Shown here: positions 52,564 to 62,701 of the stretch, piece by piece
Layout: every line of letters starts with the position of its first letter
Numbering within the stretch: the stretch's first letter is position 1
Assembly: GCA_026119855.1 (NCBI GenBank)
Contig: JAOWBW010000060.1
Span: 434,001 to 498,000, forward strand
Reading direction: 5' to 3'
Source of the DNA: Campanula takesimana
Taxonomy: Eukaryota > Streptophyta > Magnoliopsida > Asterales > Campanulaceae
DNA length: 64,000 bases
Notes under the pieces: generated by a model
Databases searched by the model: none
What the model saw: the letters and a program-made list of their open reading frames with translations, nothing else
What the model was told of the DNA's origin: nothing
Translations under genes and position numbers: made by a program

Positions 52564-53590
52564 TAGGGGTGTAAACGGTTCGGTTTGGGGGTTTTTACAG
52601 ACCAAACCGCTAGTCATCGGTTTGGAATTTTTCCAAACCGAACTGAACCACAAAAATGTCCAAACCGAACTGAACCAAACTGTCACGGTTCGGTTCAGAC
52701 CGCGGTTTGAAACTCGGTTTGAACCGAGTTCCAAACCGAGGTTCAGAGATCCAAACTGAGTCTGGGTGAACACTGATGAACAAGATTCACAATAAAATTG
52801 ACTTGAATTTTTCTTTAAAATTTCCCAAACTAGTTCACGAAATTCACAATTGCGGCAGCAGCAACAACAACAAAGCCTTACAAAAATCACAATTGCAAAT
52901 TACACAAAACCTAAAATTGAGAAATGGATTTGAATTACCGTCAGTTTCGAGACAAATTCGGCGTCGGGGACGGACGAACGGAAGCAATCGCCGCCGGAGA
53001 AGGAAGGGTCGGCGGCGGGATTCAACGATCGGGGAAGAAGACTGAGAGCCGCTCCTTCACAGTGAAGCGCATGTCAATAATTGAGGCAATTTGAAATAAC
53101 TGATTGAAATAGTCGGAGAGATGGGGATGAACTGAGAAGCAGTAATGCCGGGGATGGAGGAACGGAGCAATCGCCACTGGGAAGGAAGGGGTAGTCGGCG
53201 TCGGAGCGAGTCGTCCGGGGGGGGGGGGGGAGCGCCGCTCGTTCGAACTTCTAAAATGAGAGACTGGGGTGAGAAGTGATTTTTTGTATTGGTAATTTGG
53301 TAGGGATTTGTGAAAGTTTATGTTTTATATGTTTATAAATCAATGATTCAGATTAATATTTACAACATCAATGGTCCAGATAGCGGTTTGGGGGCACGGT
53401 TCATCGGTTTGGTTCCGCGGTTCGGTTTGGTCGGTTTATAAGTGCCAGACCGCAGACCGAACCGAACCGCACGGTTCCTGATATTTCCAAACCAAGCTAA
53501 ACCGCTGAAGTACAAAAACCAAACCAAACCACATGGTTTGGTTCGGTTCGGTCTCAAACCGCGGTTTGAACCGAACCGCTGACACCCCTA
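52564..53590. mobile_element. hAT-like element, 1.03 kb, 'TAGGGGTGT' ends
   Basis: Left terminus TAGGGGTGTAAACGGTTCGG and right terminus '...cggttcaaaccgcggtttg/accgaaccgctgacacccct' style, with an 8-bp duplication GTCTTAAT at 52556-52563 and 53591-53598. Subterminal regions are dense in CGGTTTGG/CCAAACCG words. The centre (about 52770-53280) contains GC-rich sequence unlike the ends and may be captured DNA. Confidence 0.85.
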
Positions 53591-53745
53591 GTCTTAATGA
53601 CTATTTATCTCTAATTATTAGTAAAGAAATAAACAGCGTGTTTACCTTTATTTTGTTATGCAAACGTCAAATGTGACGATAAGACTTGTGAAGTGGATGA
53701 AATAGGGACGTGTATGCTTATGTCAATATAGAAGTAAATGATACA

Positions 53746-53939
53746 CGCCTTCTGGCCTACTAGTGGTATCGGGTGGGTGAGTAAGGACTTTCCTTGAAGG
53801 GAGGTCATGGGTTCGGGAGAAATTGTGGAGAACCCATAGTTCCTTATCTCCATAGGGGTTGTAGATCGGCAGGGCAGGAATTTGTAAACGGTGACAATTG
53901 CCTTTAAATGAATGATATAGTTCAGTTTTTAAAAAAAGA
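53746..53939 (+). mobile_element. SINE, about 194 bp, with 15-bp duplication
   Basis: Starts 'acgccttctggcctactagt', has a B-box-like 'gggttcgggag', and ends in an A-rich tail. Flanking direct repeats of 15 bp (AGAAGTAAATGATAC at 53731-53745 and 53940-53954). Differs from the SINE at 1755. Confidence 0.8.
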
Positions 53940-54639
53940 AGAAGTAAATGATACTCCAATAACAATAATAACTCCTAGAATTATGTTTACACATGGTCCC
54001 AAATGATGATGAATGTATAAGAATATTCTTGTTCAAGATTCAGTCAGTCCATGGATAACTTTATCCAAGCTCCGAGGATATGGATAATTATTTCTGCTAT
54101 TGCCAATCAAAGGACTAAAACCGTGAAAAGGTTAAAATTATTCCCTCCATTTTTTTTAAATTTTTTTTTATAATGCATTCTGCTTTAAAGAAATATTCAT
54201 TTTCTGTTGTTGATTAAAAGTAAAATAAAAATTGACGAATTTTCAATCCAAAAAGGTTTAACCACCCTCATCCTACAACTATTTATTTTGTGCCATAGTA
54301 TCAACTTCATCTGTAACATAAAAAGTACGGAGAAAGTTGGATACAATATGCGGGTTGGACTTAGAAGCGCTTAACGAAAACATGGCTAATGAAGCTAAGT
54401 GTTCATATTCTTACAAAATTTGAATAGTCAAACGGGAAGATAATTTTGAGACGGAAGGAGTTGTTCATAAACAATCCTCGTGTCCAAAATAAAAGCCAGC
54501 TTGCATATATACACCCAGTTGACACGCTTTGAAATATTTAAGAATCCTAAAGTTTGTTATTATATGGAAATGGTGGCTTAAAATTAAATTTACCTAGGTG
54601 TGAATGAAGCATCTTTTGTATTCATATTCCAAACCAAGG

Positions 54640-54770
54640 TTCTAAAAAATGCTAGGCGCCGCAGGGGCGCCTAGGCGGGGCCAATAATTCAGAAATAACT
54701 ATAATATCCTAGACGGGACTTAGGCGTTTCATGAACGCCTAGCGCCTAGACGGGTGTCTTTTACAACACT
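54640..54770. repeat. GC-rich 'GGCGCCTAGGCG' inverted repeat
   Basis: 'gctaggcgccgcaggggcgc' near 54651 and 'gaacgcctagcgcctagacg' near 54733 are inverted; between them lies AT-rich DNA. Plant genomes carry many dispersed sequences of this type, probably MITE-derived. Confidence 0.5.
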
Positions 54771-55088
54771 GTTCCAAACAGATGAACTTGCAGGGATCAT
54801 TAACAAACAGGCAAACGACTATAACGTGCAGGGATCGATAATCACCAGTTGACTGCAACCAACTTTAACTCAAAAACAGCTTGGCATCAAGACTTTATTA
54901 ACAACTTTAAATCAATCTTCAACTTTAGGAAGAAAGATTATTAAGCACATACATTCAGCAAATAAATAAATAATTATGTTCACATTAAACAAACGCGTTT
55001 TCAGACCTTCAACCTTGAATTATGTTTCCATTGGTTAAATTTTATTAATCAAAGACTATTGAAAGTCCATGGTGGCGAGCCACCGTTG

Positions 55089-55112
55089 TTGACCAAAATA
55101 TCTCAAAGTCAA
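55089..55112 (+). promoter_or_regulatory. Paired W-box motifs upstream of copy B
   Basis: TTGACC at 55089-55094 and AGTCAA (TTGACT on the minus strand) at 55107-55112, about 45-65 bp upstream of the TATA box. Canonical WRKY targets; function unproven. Confidence 0.45.
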
Positions 55113-55153
55113 CTTCTTATTATTTTCACACTAATTTCCCCTCTCTGCTATGC

Positions 55154-55161
55154 TATATATA
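55154..55161 (+). promoter_or_regulatory. TATA box of copy B
   Basis: TATATATA about 127 bp upstream of the ATG. Confidence 0.6.
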
Positions 55162-55287
55162 GTTGCTTCATTTTTATCATTTCCATATAGCTTGAGCAAT
55201 TACATACATTTTCCAGTATTCTTTCTTGAAATCAGTATTCTTTCTTTGAGTTTTGTGTTTAAAATCCAAATTAATTTAAGAAAAAAA

Positions 55288-56766
55288 ATGGTGTGGGTTT
55301 TTGGATGGAAAGGCAAATCTGGATTCTCAGGAAAATCCACAGCTGAAGATGTTACCAAAGGAGTTGATGGAAATGGCCTTACTGCCATTGTTACAGGTCT
55401 GTTTCTCTCTCATTCCATACTATCTATGTCAGCCGACCCCAAATCATTTTTACGATAAAAACATGTTTGTTTGTAATTATATAACTTTTCATATCGGCTC
55501 CACAAAAAAATTCAATTACTGATTTTGTGTATTGAAATGTGATTTTCAGGAGCTACAAGTGGTTTGGGAGCAGAAATCGCTCGTGTTTTCGCCTTGCGCG
55601 GGGTCCACGTAGTTATGGCAGTAAGAAACTTGGAAGCTGCTAAAAAAGTGAAAGGAAGCATAGTAAAGAAAATCCCCAGTGCTAAACTTGATATTATGGA
55701 GTTGGATGTTAGTTCACAGGCATCTGTCAGAAGCTTCGCAGCAGAATATATTTCCTCTGGCCTTCCCCTCAACATCCTTGTGTAAGAAAACATTAATTAA
55801 TTACCATCAAATTCAACATTAATTTAACCTATGCTAACCTTAACAATGCTATATTATGAGTATATTAATTTAAGACGGAGAATGTTAAGGACTAAACTTG
55901 TTGTGTTCTTCAGTCATAATGCAGGGATTATGGGGGTTCCGTTCACGCTTACCAAAGACAACATCGAGAGTCAATTCGCGACGAACCATCTAGGACCGTT
56001 CCTCTTGACTAATCTTTTGTTGGATACCATGAAAACTACTGCTCATAAAAGCGGAAAAGAAGGAAGGATTATTCTTACTTCATCTGAGATGTATTCTATG
56101 ACTTACAAAGGTGGAATTTTGTTCGACAAATTAAATGACAAAAAGAGGTAAAAACACGACGTAAAATTAACTTTTTTTTTTTACATGAAAAAAAAAAACT
56201 ATTGTACGTCTTTTCTAACTTGTGATCATAATAATTTTACAGTTACTCGACTATTGGAGCTTATGGGCAATCTAAGCTGGCAACCATACTACATGCCAAT
56301 GAGTTAACGAGGCGTTTCAAGGTAAATTTCTTCTTCTTATTCTTCATAATTAAATCATTTAATACCCTGTATTAGCGTATAGTATATGATTTAAATCATT
56401 ATTTTTGTTCAACACGCGTAATTTTTTTTTTATACTAGTACTGATTCTATTCTTACGACAAATTTGCAGGAAGAAGGAGTGAATATAACAGCTAACGCAT
56501 TACATCCGGGAGTTATTCCAACTAACCTTGCCCGTCATTCGACAGTTATGGCAGTTATCTTTAACGTAATTCTTAAAGCCATCCTAAAGACCATTCCTCA
56601 GGGAGCAGCAACTTCATGCTATCTTGCATTGAATCCAAAGGTTGCTGGGGTTAGTGGTCAATATTTTGCAGACAGTAACATTGCCAAAACTAACAAGATG
56701 GCTAAAGATCAAGAATTGGCCAAGAAACTCTGGGATTTCAGTTTGACTTTGACCAATCCTAAGTAA
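55288..56766 (+). CDS. TIC32-like: TIC32-like short-chain dehydrogenase, copy B (5 exons)
   Basis: Tandem paralogue of copy A. Exons: 55288-55396, 55550-55781, 55914-56147, 56243-56321, 56470-56766; 316 aa. TGATSGLG (36-43), Ser in TSSE (170-171), and YGQSK with Tyr199 and Lys203 are retained, so catalysis is plausible. Differences: HNAG in place of the usual NNAG (115-118), and GPF instead of GHF after the NHL helix motif. Three introns present in copy A (positions YL|G, after MAV, and PQ|GA) are absent, with exact coding continuity. Its short introns make it the most compact copy. A Stowaway with a 40-bp minisatellite begins about 70 bp after the stop. Confidence 0.93.
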
Positions 56767-56836
56767 TCGATCGGGTTGATGATTATGGTTATGGTTCAGA
56801 GTTGTGTTTGTAGCTGTATGAAATTTCTTTGTTATA

Positions 56837-57147
56837 CTACCTCCGTCCCAGCTCAATGTGCACACTTACCTTTTAAGTGGGTGTCGTTGATATGTGCACA
56901 ATCCAAAAAAGGAAAGTTTTTTATTATTTTTATAATCTTCCACTCATTCTCTCTCTTCCTCCCAACCACTCATTATTCTCCACTCATTCTCTTTCTTCCT
57001 CTCAACCACTCATTATTCTCCACTCATTCTCTTTCTTCCTCCCAACCACTCATTATTCTCCACTCACAATACTTTTGAATATAAATAATCTCTCCTTAAA
57101 TATTGTGCCAAACAGTAAAGATGCGTATTGAGTTGGGACGGAGGTAG
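56837..57147. mobile_element. Stowaway MITE downstream of copy B
   Basis: Ends 'ctacctccgtcccagctcaa' and 'ttgagttgggacggaggtag', TA flanks. Contains a 40-bp tandem repeat and probably overlaps the 3'UTR. Confidence 0.8.
56941..57060. repeat. 40-bp tandem repeat, three copies
   Basis: Units of exactly 40 bp (cactcattct...cattattctc) at 56941, 56981 and 57021, differing at only two positions (ctctctt/ctttctt and cccaacc/ctcaacc), plus a partial fourth. Confidence 0.95.
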
Positions 57148-57885
57148 TATATGAGTGTTACTATTTTGTCAGTGTAATTTTTATTTTTGTGGTGGAATTT
57201 ATACATTCGTTGTAACATATATATATATGAGCAATATATATTCAAGGATTGGTTGTTTTTATAAATACATTTCAAACTTGTTTACACAAATGGCAACGTA
57301 CGATTTAATTTACGAATTGCACAACCTCCAATTTCATGGTGTGTATGTACAACCAAGTCGAGTACATTTATTGAAAAAATTGACTAATCAACTGCGACTT
57401 TTATGAGATGAGATAGTATTGACAATGGGTAGAGTCAAAAGTAAGACATCAAGAAGTCAAAGTCACCGGTCAACATTAATAGAGTATACAACAAGTTGGC
57501 AAATAAGTAAAGTCTTTTAGACATAGAGTATTAAGTGACTTGTTATTTTAGCATTATCATTATCTTCCTGGAAACACTAAGCAATCAATTTGTTGTAGAA
57601 AATGACTCCATAGGTCAATATGTTGGGAGTAAAAGTGAAGGTTACTTTAGAAATAAGTTGCACCCTCAACGACTAGGTGAAAGTTCTATATAGTTATCAT
57701 TTTCCACATGGAATGACAAAATCCAAATAAGAAGGACCAAAAAAGTTGAAATATTAAAAAAAAATAAAAAAAAATCAAATGTCAATGAAATGGGTGGACT
57801 TGAGTAAGTATATATGAATTCAATAGTCAAATTATCCAAGAGTCGATTTTATAACTTTGTAATTAAATTTAAAAAGTTAATAATA

Positions 57886-58146
57886 CTCTTTCTGTACCAG
57901 AAAGATAATCCAATTTTGACTTTTTATTTATGGTCAACAAAAATGAACTTTGACCAAACATTGGTGTCAATCTAATCAGCACAATAAAATTCTAAAATGT
58001 GTTATTGATAAATCACTTAATGATTAATCAATTACAACTTTTAGAATTTCACTAGAATGATTAGATCAACACCAATGTTTGATCAAGGTTCGTTTTTGTT
58101 GACCATAAAAAGTCAAATTGAAACTATTTTTCTGGGAAAGAGGGAG
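57886..58146. mobile_element. Stowaway-type MITE
   Basis: Ends 'ctctttctgtaccagaaaga' and 'tttttctgggaaagagggag', TA flanks. Confidence 0.8.
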
Positions 58147-59689
58147 TATATAGCATGAACAATAGTAGAAGCATTAAGTATCCTCAATAATCTTACTACT
58201 CTTTCTGTCTCTGAAAGTTAGTTCTATTTTTTTCAATGTTAGTTTCAATGACTTTTAAGCAATAATTTAAGTTATTTTTAATTAGGCAGTAGCTATTGCC
58301 ACTACACAATTTGATTACCCACTATATGTATAAATGTATTTTGAATTTAATTAATATGTTTGACATAATTACCCTCAATTCCCCATTAACCATCATTCAC
58401 CTTAGTTTAATCGTTTTTTGTTGTGCATTTTCTTTTCATTTTTTTTATATATTTCTTGATGTTTTAAATTGATTCTCTTAATTGTAAAAGTAAGTTTTTT
58501 GTTACCAGCTAATAAAATTAAGTTATATTGTATAAAAGTATTGAGTTATTTTCTTGGGTCCTTCAAGAAATGAAAAAAAAATAGTTTTAGTCATACTAAC
58601 TTAATGTTAAAATTTTAATTTTTAATAATGTTAAAATTTAAATTTTTAATGCCTTTCAAAAAAAAAAAACCAACGTGAATTTTTAATGTTTTTTTTTGAA
58701 CAAACGTGAACTTTTAATGTTTAAGAACGTAAATTACATCATCATGCTTGTTGTATAACTTATTTCCTGTATTTCTTTACATTATTTGATAACAAATATA
58801 ATAATTTCTAAAAATTCCATTTTATTTTGAAACCCATAATTACTTCTAATATTTTCCATAAATGAATGTGTATATATTTTGGTAAAAAAATATTTTGTAT
58901 AATTTTTTTAAATATTTTTTTACCAAATTTATATAACTATTCATTATATTAATTACTTGCAAATTTAAAAGCTTAGAACCTGAATAAAAATATTTATTTA
59001 TTTTAGAAACAAAACTTATAAGAAGTACATTTTTGTTTCAAAACACTCCTTAAATAAAAGTTACATATTAATTTCCAAAAAAGTAAAATTCAATATTTAC
59101 ATCCGCTAGTATGAAAAAATAATTTGTTTCGTATGGTACACAAAGTAAACGTTAACAAAACAGAATTATTTTTTCCAAATAATGGTTTTAAAATTTTCTT
59201 TTATATTTTTGTACAAGATATTATTTTATTAGTTGATCAAAAGATTTATGAAAAGCCAAAAATATAAAATGTAATGAACTTTAATTAGTATGATTGAATA
59301 ACTATTTGAAAACACCAAGAAAATTTAAATTAAATTTAATTCTTTTAGTATGATTAAAAATATTTATTTGAAAATATCAAAATTTAAAATAACTTATTTT
59401 ATTATTATGAATAAAAAAATTTGTTTGAAAAGACCAATGAGAAAAAGAAAACTTAGAACAAAATTAAGTTAATGAAATATTTAAAGGGAATGATTTTAAG
59501 GGCAATTGTGTCCAGACAATAATTAAATTCAAAATGAATTGAAGAATGTAGTGGATTATCAAATTATGTGTTGGTGATTTTAGTGTCATCAACGATTTTA
59601 TGTAATTGTGATTTACTAGAGACCAATGCGATTTCATATTCGGCTCGGATACGAGTAAGGGAAAGTGTGGAGTACACACTCGTTTGAGT

Positions 59690-60267
59690 TAATATGTTTT
59701 CGACCACGATAAAGAAGCAGGGGTCAAGGGGCTGCGCCCCCTTGCGGGGTCAAGGGGCAGCGCCCCTTGTTGGTGTTCCAAATAATCTCCCGCCAGTTTC
59801 CCACCAAAACCCGAAAATTAAGAGACAGGCCAAACAGGAGGTGCTCGGCCGAGCACTTCCTTAACTCGGCCGAGCATGATTTTTACAGTAAACAGAAGCC
59901 TCGAAAAAAGGCCTGCTCGGCCGAGCACATTTCCTTGACTCGGCCGAGCAGACACTGAATCAGTGAAAAGGTGCCTTTTCTGTTGACAGTCATGACTGTT
60001 GTGAATGTAACCATTGTCTCTCTTCTGCTCCAGACGAAAATCTGTTTATAAACAGATTATTTGGACTCAAATTAACATAGAAAACACACACAAATTCTCC
60101 AAGTTTTGATCTGATCTCTTTGCCTAGAATCAGATTGCTTGATTGTCTTATCCCATGCAAAGATTTCGTGTAACCTAGGCATAAAGGGTCGAAATACTTT
60201 GTTCGGAAAGTGAACATACACAATTCAATCATTATCCAAGATTATCAACAAACCCTATTTCCCCAAC
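59690..60267. mobile_element. Probable LTR fragment, innermost layer
   Basis: A GC-rich leader ('ggggtcaaggggctgcgccc' twice) then TGTTGGTGTTCC... ending ...CCCCAACA at 60267, consistent with LTR termini. It contains four ctcggccgag palindromes. The 5-bp duplication is not clear, so it may be truncated. Confidence 0.45.
59839..59951. repeat. Four CTCGGCCGAG palindromes
   Basis: Copies at about 59844, 59866, 59917 and 59939, two inside tgctcggccgagca-type contexts, in the probable LTR. Confidence 0.85.
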
Positions 60268-60692
60268 ATTATGTAGTGGCAATAGCTCCTCCCTTTTAAT
60301 TATTTTAATAAAAATCTAAAACTTATTATTGATACACCATCATAAATAGTACCAATAACAATTTTTAGATTCTTGTTGTATAGATAATAAAACATAACCT
60401 AAATTATTTCTCAAAATTTAGTCAAACAAACAATGAAAAAAGAGGGACTAACTTTTCGGGACGGAGGGAGTATATGGTTGTAAGCCCATCTCATTTTCAG
60501 TGGTCCAAATCTCATTTTCGATTTTCATCAAGGGATGACTCTGATTCATGAGAGGGATATGTAATAACCAAAATGCATCATAATGGACTGGCCAAATTCA
60601 AACTTCTATCCATTGATTACAAGGAGTGTTTCAGTCCCAGCTTATTTAACCAAGTCAATACTCAATGAGAGGAATTAGTCAAAGACAAAATA

Positions 60693-60871
60693 CTCCCTCC
60701 GTCACAAAATGATCTTTACGTTTGACTATTCAAACATTTTAAGGATATGAACACTTGTTTCACTAGCCATGTTGTTTTTATGAACATTTAAGCCTAAATT
60801 GTAGAAATAAGAACTTCTTTTTGGGACAATGAAAAATGGCAAATGAGAAGATCATTTGGGGACGGAGGGAG
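60693..60871. mobile_element. Stowaway MITE upstream of copy C
   Basis: Ends CTCCCTCCGTCACAAAATGA and 'atcatttggggacggaggga'. Left TA present, right changed to TG. Confidence 0.75.
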
Positions 60872-60883
60872 TGTGTCGTAATA

Positions 60884-60960
60884 CCTCTGTCCCAAGACGA
60901 ATGTCCAAAATTTCTCTTGATCAAGAGTAGTTTCGGACATTCATTTTGGGACGGAAGGAG
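60884..60960. mobile_element. 77-bp hairpin Stowaway upstream of copy C
   Basis: 'cctctgtcccaagacgaatg' pairs with 'cattcattttgggacggaag'; the centre is ctcttgatcaagag, itself a palindrome. TA flanks. Confidence 0.8.
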
Positions 60961-60997
60961 TAAAATTTAAGAGTATAAACCCGGTAGCCCTGACCAA

Positions 60998-61075
60998 TTG
61001 ACTTGGACAATCTTGACGTCTGAGCCACCCTAGCAGAAGAATGGAGGTAAATATTGACTAGACACACCAAGTCAA
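60998..61075 (+). promoter_or_regulatory. W-box cluster and TGACGTC upstream of copy C
   Basis: TTGACT at 60998-61003 and 61054-61059, TTGACT on the minus strand at 61070-61075, and TGACGTC at 61014-61020. All lie within 95 bp of the TATA box. Confidence 0.45.
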
Positions 61076-61089
61076 CCCCCTCCCTACAC

Positions 61090-61097
61090 TATATATA
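61090..61097 (+). promoter_or_regulatory. TATA box of copy C
   Basis: TATATATA about 143 bp upstream of the ATG, in a context like copy B's. Confidence 0.6.
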
Positions 61098-61239
61098 CTT
61101 GTTCCCTCTTCATTTCTAAGCATAACTTAAAAATAATTCCTATCTTCATTCTATATATCCTCATCTGAATATCTGTGCTCAAAATTTTCTTGCCATCTAC
61201 TTATAACTTTTCTTTTAGTCCAAATTCATCTTAGTCAAA

Positions 61240-62701
61240 ATGGTGTGGGTTTTGGGATGCAAAGGAGAATCAGGATTTTCGGCTAAATCCACAGCCGAAG
61301 ATGTTACCAAAGGCATTGATGGAACTGGCCTCACTGCCATTATCACAGGTTCATTTTTACGCTGATTTTTTCATTCGGTAATATTGAATTTTTTTTAACT
61401 ATGTATTGATATGCAGTAACTAACTTTGGTGTGATTTTAGGACCTACAAGTGGTATCGGACAAGAAACTGCTCATGTTCTTGCCTTGCGCGGGGTACATG
61501 TGATCATGGCCGTTAGAAACGTGGATTCGGGTAGAAAAGTTAGACAATCTTTCTTGAAGGAAATCCCAAATGCTAGAGTTGATGTTATGGAATTAGATGT
61601 CAGTTCACAAGCATCTGTCAGGAATTTTGCTAAGGAGTACATTTCTTCGGGTCTCCCTTTGAACATCCTCATGTAAGAAAAAAACATACTCCTACATTTT
61701 TATTTTGTTTTTTTATTAGTAATTAATTTGAGATGGAAATTTGCTAAATTTATTGCATTTGGTGTTGGTATATAGTCTTAATGCAGGGACTTTGGCTCCT
61801 CCATTTACTCTCTCCAAAGACAACATTGAAATGCAATTTGCAACAAACTACTTAGGGCACTTCCTTTTGACAAATCTTTTGCTCGACACCATGAAAATTA
61901 CAGCGCGTAAGAGCTATAGAGAAGGAAGGATCGTCAGTATTTCCTCTGAGCTTCATAACTCATCTTACAAGGAAGGAATCCGTTTCGACAAAATAAATGA
62001 CAAGAATAGGTACCTAAAATTTCTGGTTGTTTTTTCAGTTATATACATACATATATATATTGTGAAATTATTCATGCATGTATTCTGATTCACGAATGTA
62101 CGTACCTTTTTCAGTTACTCAGCAATGTCAGCATACGGGCAATCAGCACTTGCTAAAGCAATCCATACCACTGAGCTTGCTAGACGCTTCAAGGTAAATT
62201 AATCTCTTAATTTTCTTATTAATTTAGTTTAATTATATTCATCATTATCCTTGCTTAATTTAATTTGCTACTGCATTTTGCAGGAGGAAGGAGTGGAGAT
62301 AACGGCGAATTCACTACACCCTGGAGTTATAGCTACCAATATTGCTCGTCATTCCACAGTTATGGGAGGTACAATATATACAAGCCTATTGTTTTGTAAA
62401 TATATCGCCTTAAGTTAATAAACGGACTTTGTTTTAACTTTTGATTTGATACCGCGTACTAATGATGTTGTACATATTTTGAGCAGTTGTGTTCAATGGG
62501 ATATTGAAAAGCGTGCTTAAGAACATTCCCCAGGGAGCGGCGACAACGTGTTATTTGGCATTGAATCCGAAGGTGAAGGGGGTAAGCGGAGAATATTTTG
62601 CAGATAGTAACTTATCAAAAGCAAGCAAACAAGCGAGAGATCCAGAAATGGGGAAGAAGCTGTGGGATCTCAGCATCAAAATGACTAGTTCCAACTACTA
62701 G
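61240..62701 (+). CDS. TIC32-like: TIC32-like short-chain dehydrogenase, copy C, catalytic Lys missing
   Basis: Third tandem paralogue. Exons: 61240-61348, 61441-61672, 61776-62009, 62115-62193, 62284-62368, 62487-62701; 317 aa with an intact frame. The Rossmann motif is TGPTSGIG (36-43), keeping the three glycines. The YxxxK motif reads YGQSA (199-203): Ala203 replaces the Lys that binds cofactor ribose and lowers the Tyr pKa in SDR enzymes. The NNAG motif is LNAG (115-118). Catalysis by the usual route is therefore unlikely, though cofactor binding may persist; a pseudoenzyme or sensor role is an inference. It keeps one intron (after MGG) that copy B lost, and lacks two found in copy A. Confidence 0.92.

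Larger units (their letters stand above)
52062..55287. other. Intergenic between copies A and B
   Basis: Contains the 3'UTR of copy A, a hAT-like element (52564-53590), a SINE (53746-53939), a GC-rich repeat (54640-54770) and copy B's promoter. No other gene seen. Confidence 0.6.
58285..60293. mobile_element. Mutator-like element, middle layer
   Basis: TIRs GGCAGTAGCTATTGCCACTA and, from the right, GGGAGGAGCTATTGCCACTA. 9-bp duplication TTTTAATTA at 58276-58284 and 60294-60302. No transposase ORF. Confidence 0.8.
58199..60470. mobile_element. Stowaway MITE, outermost layer of a nest
   Basis: Left 'ctctttctgtctctgaaagt' and right 'aacttttcgggacggagggag'. Its middle is interrupted by the Mutator-like element at 58285. 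Confidence 0.65.
57148..61239. other. Intergenic between copies B and C
   Basis: TE nest: Stowaway 57886-58146, a three-layer nest 58199-60470, Stowaways 60693-60871 and 60884-60960, then copy C's promoter. No gene seen. Confidence 0.6.

Noticed and set aside
52776..53045. Arg-rich 89-codon ORF
   Set aside because: Lies in the core of the hAT-like element; no homology recognised and composition is driven by GC-rich repeats.
55150..55458. 102-codon plus-strand ORF starting upstream of copy B
   Set aside because: It merely reads through the 5'UTR and exon 1 into intron 1; the SDR start at 55288 matches its paralogues.
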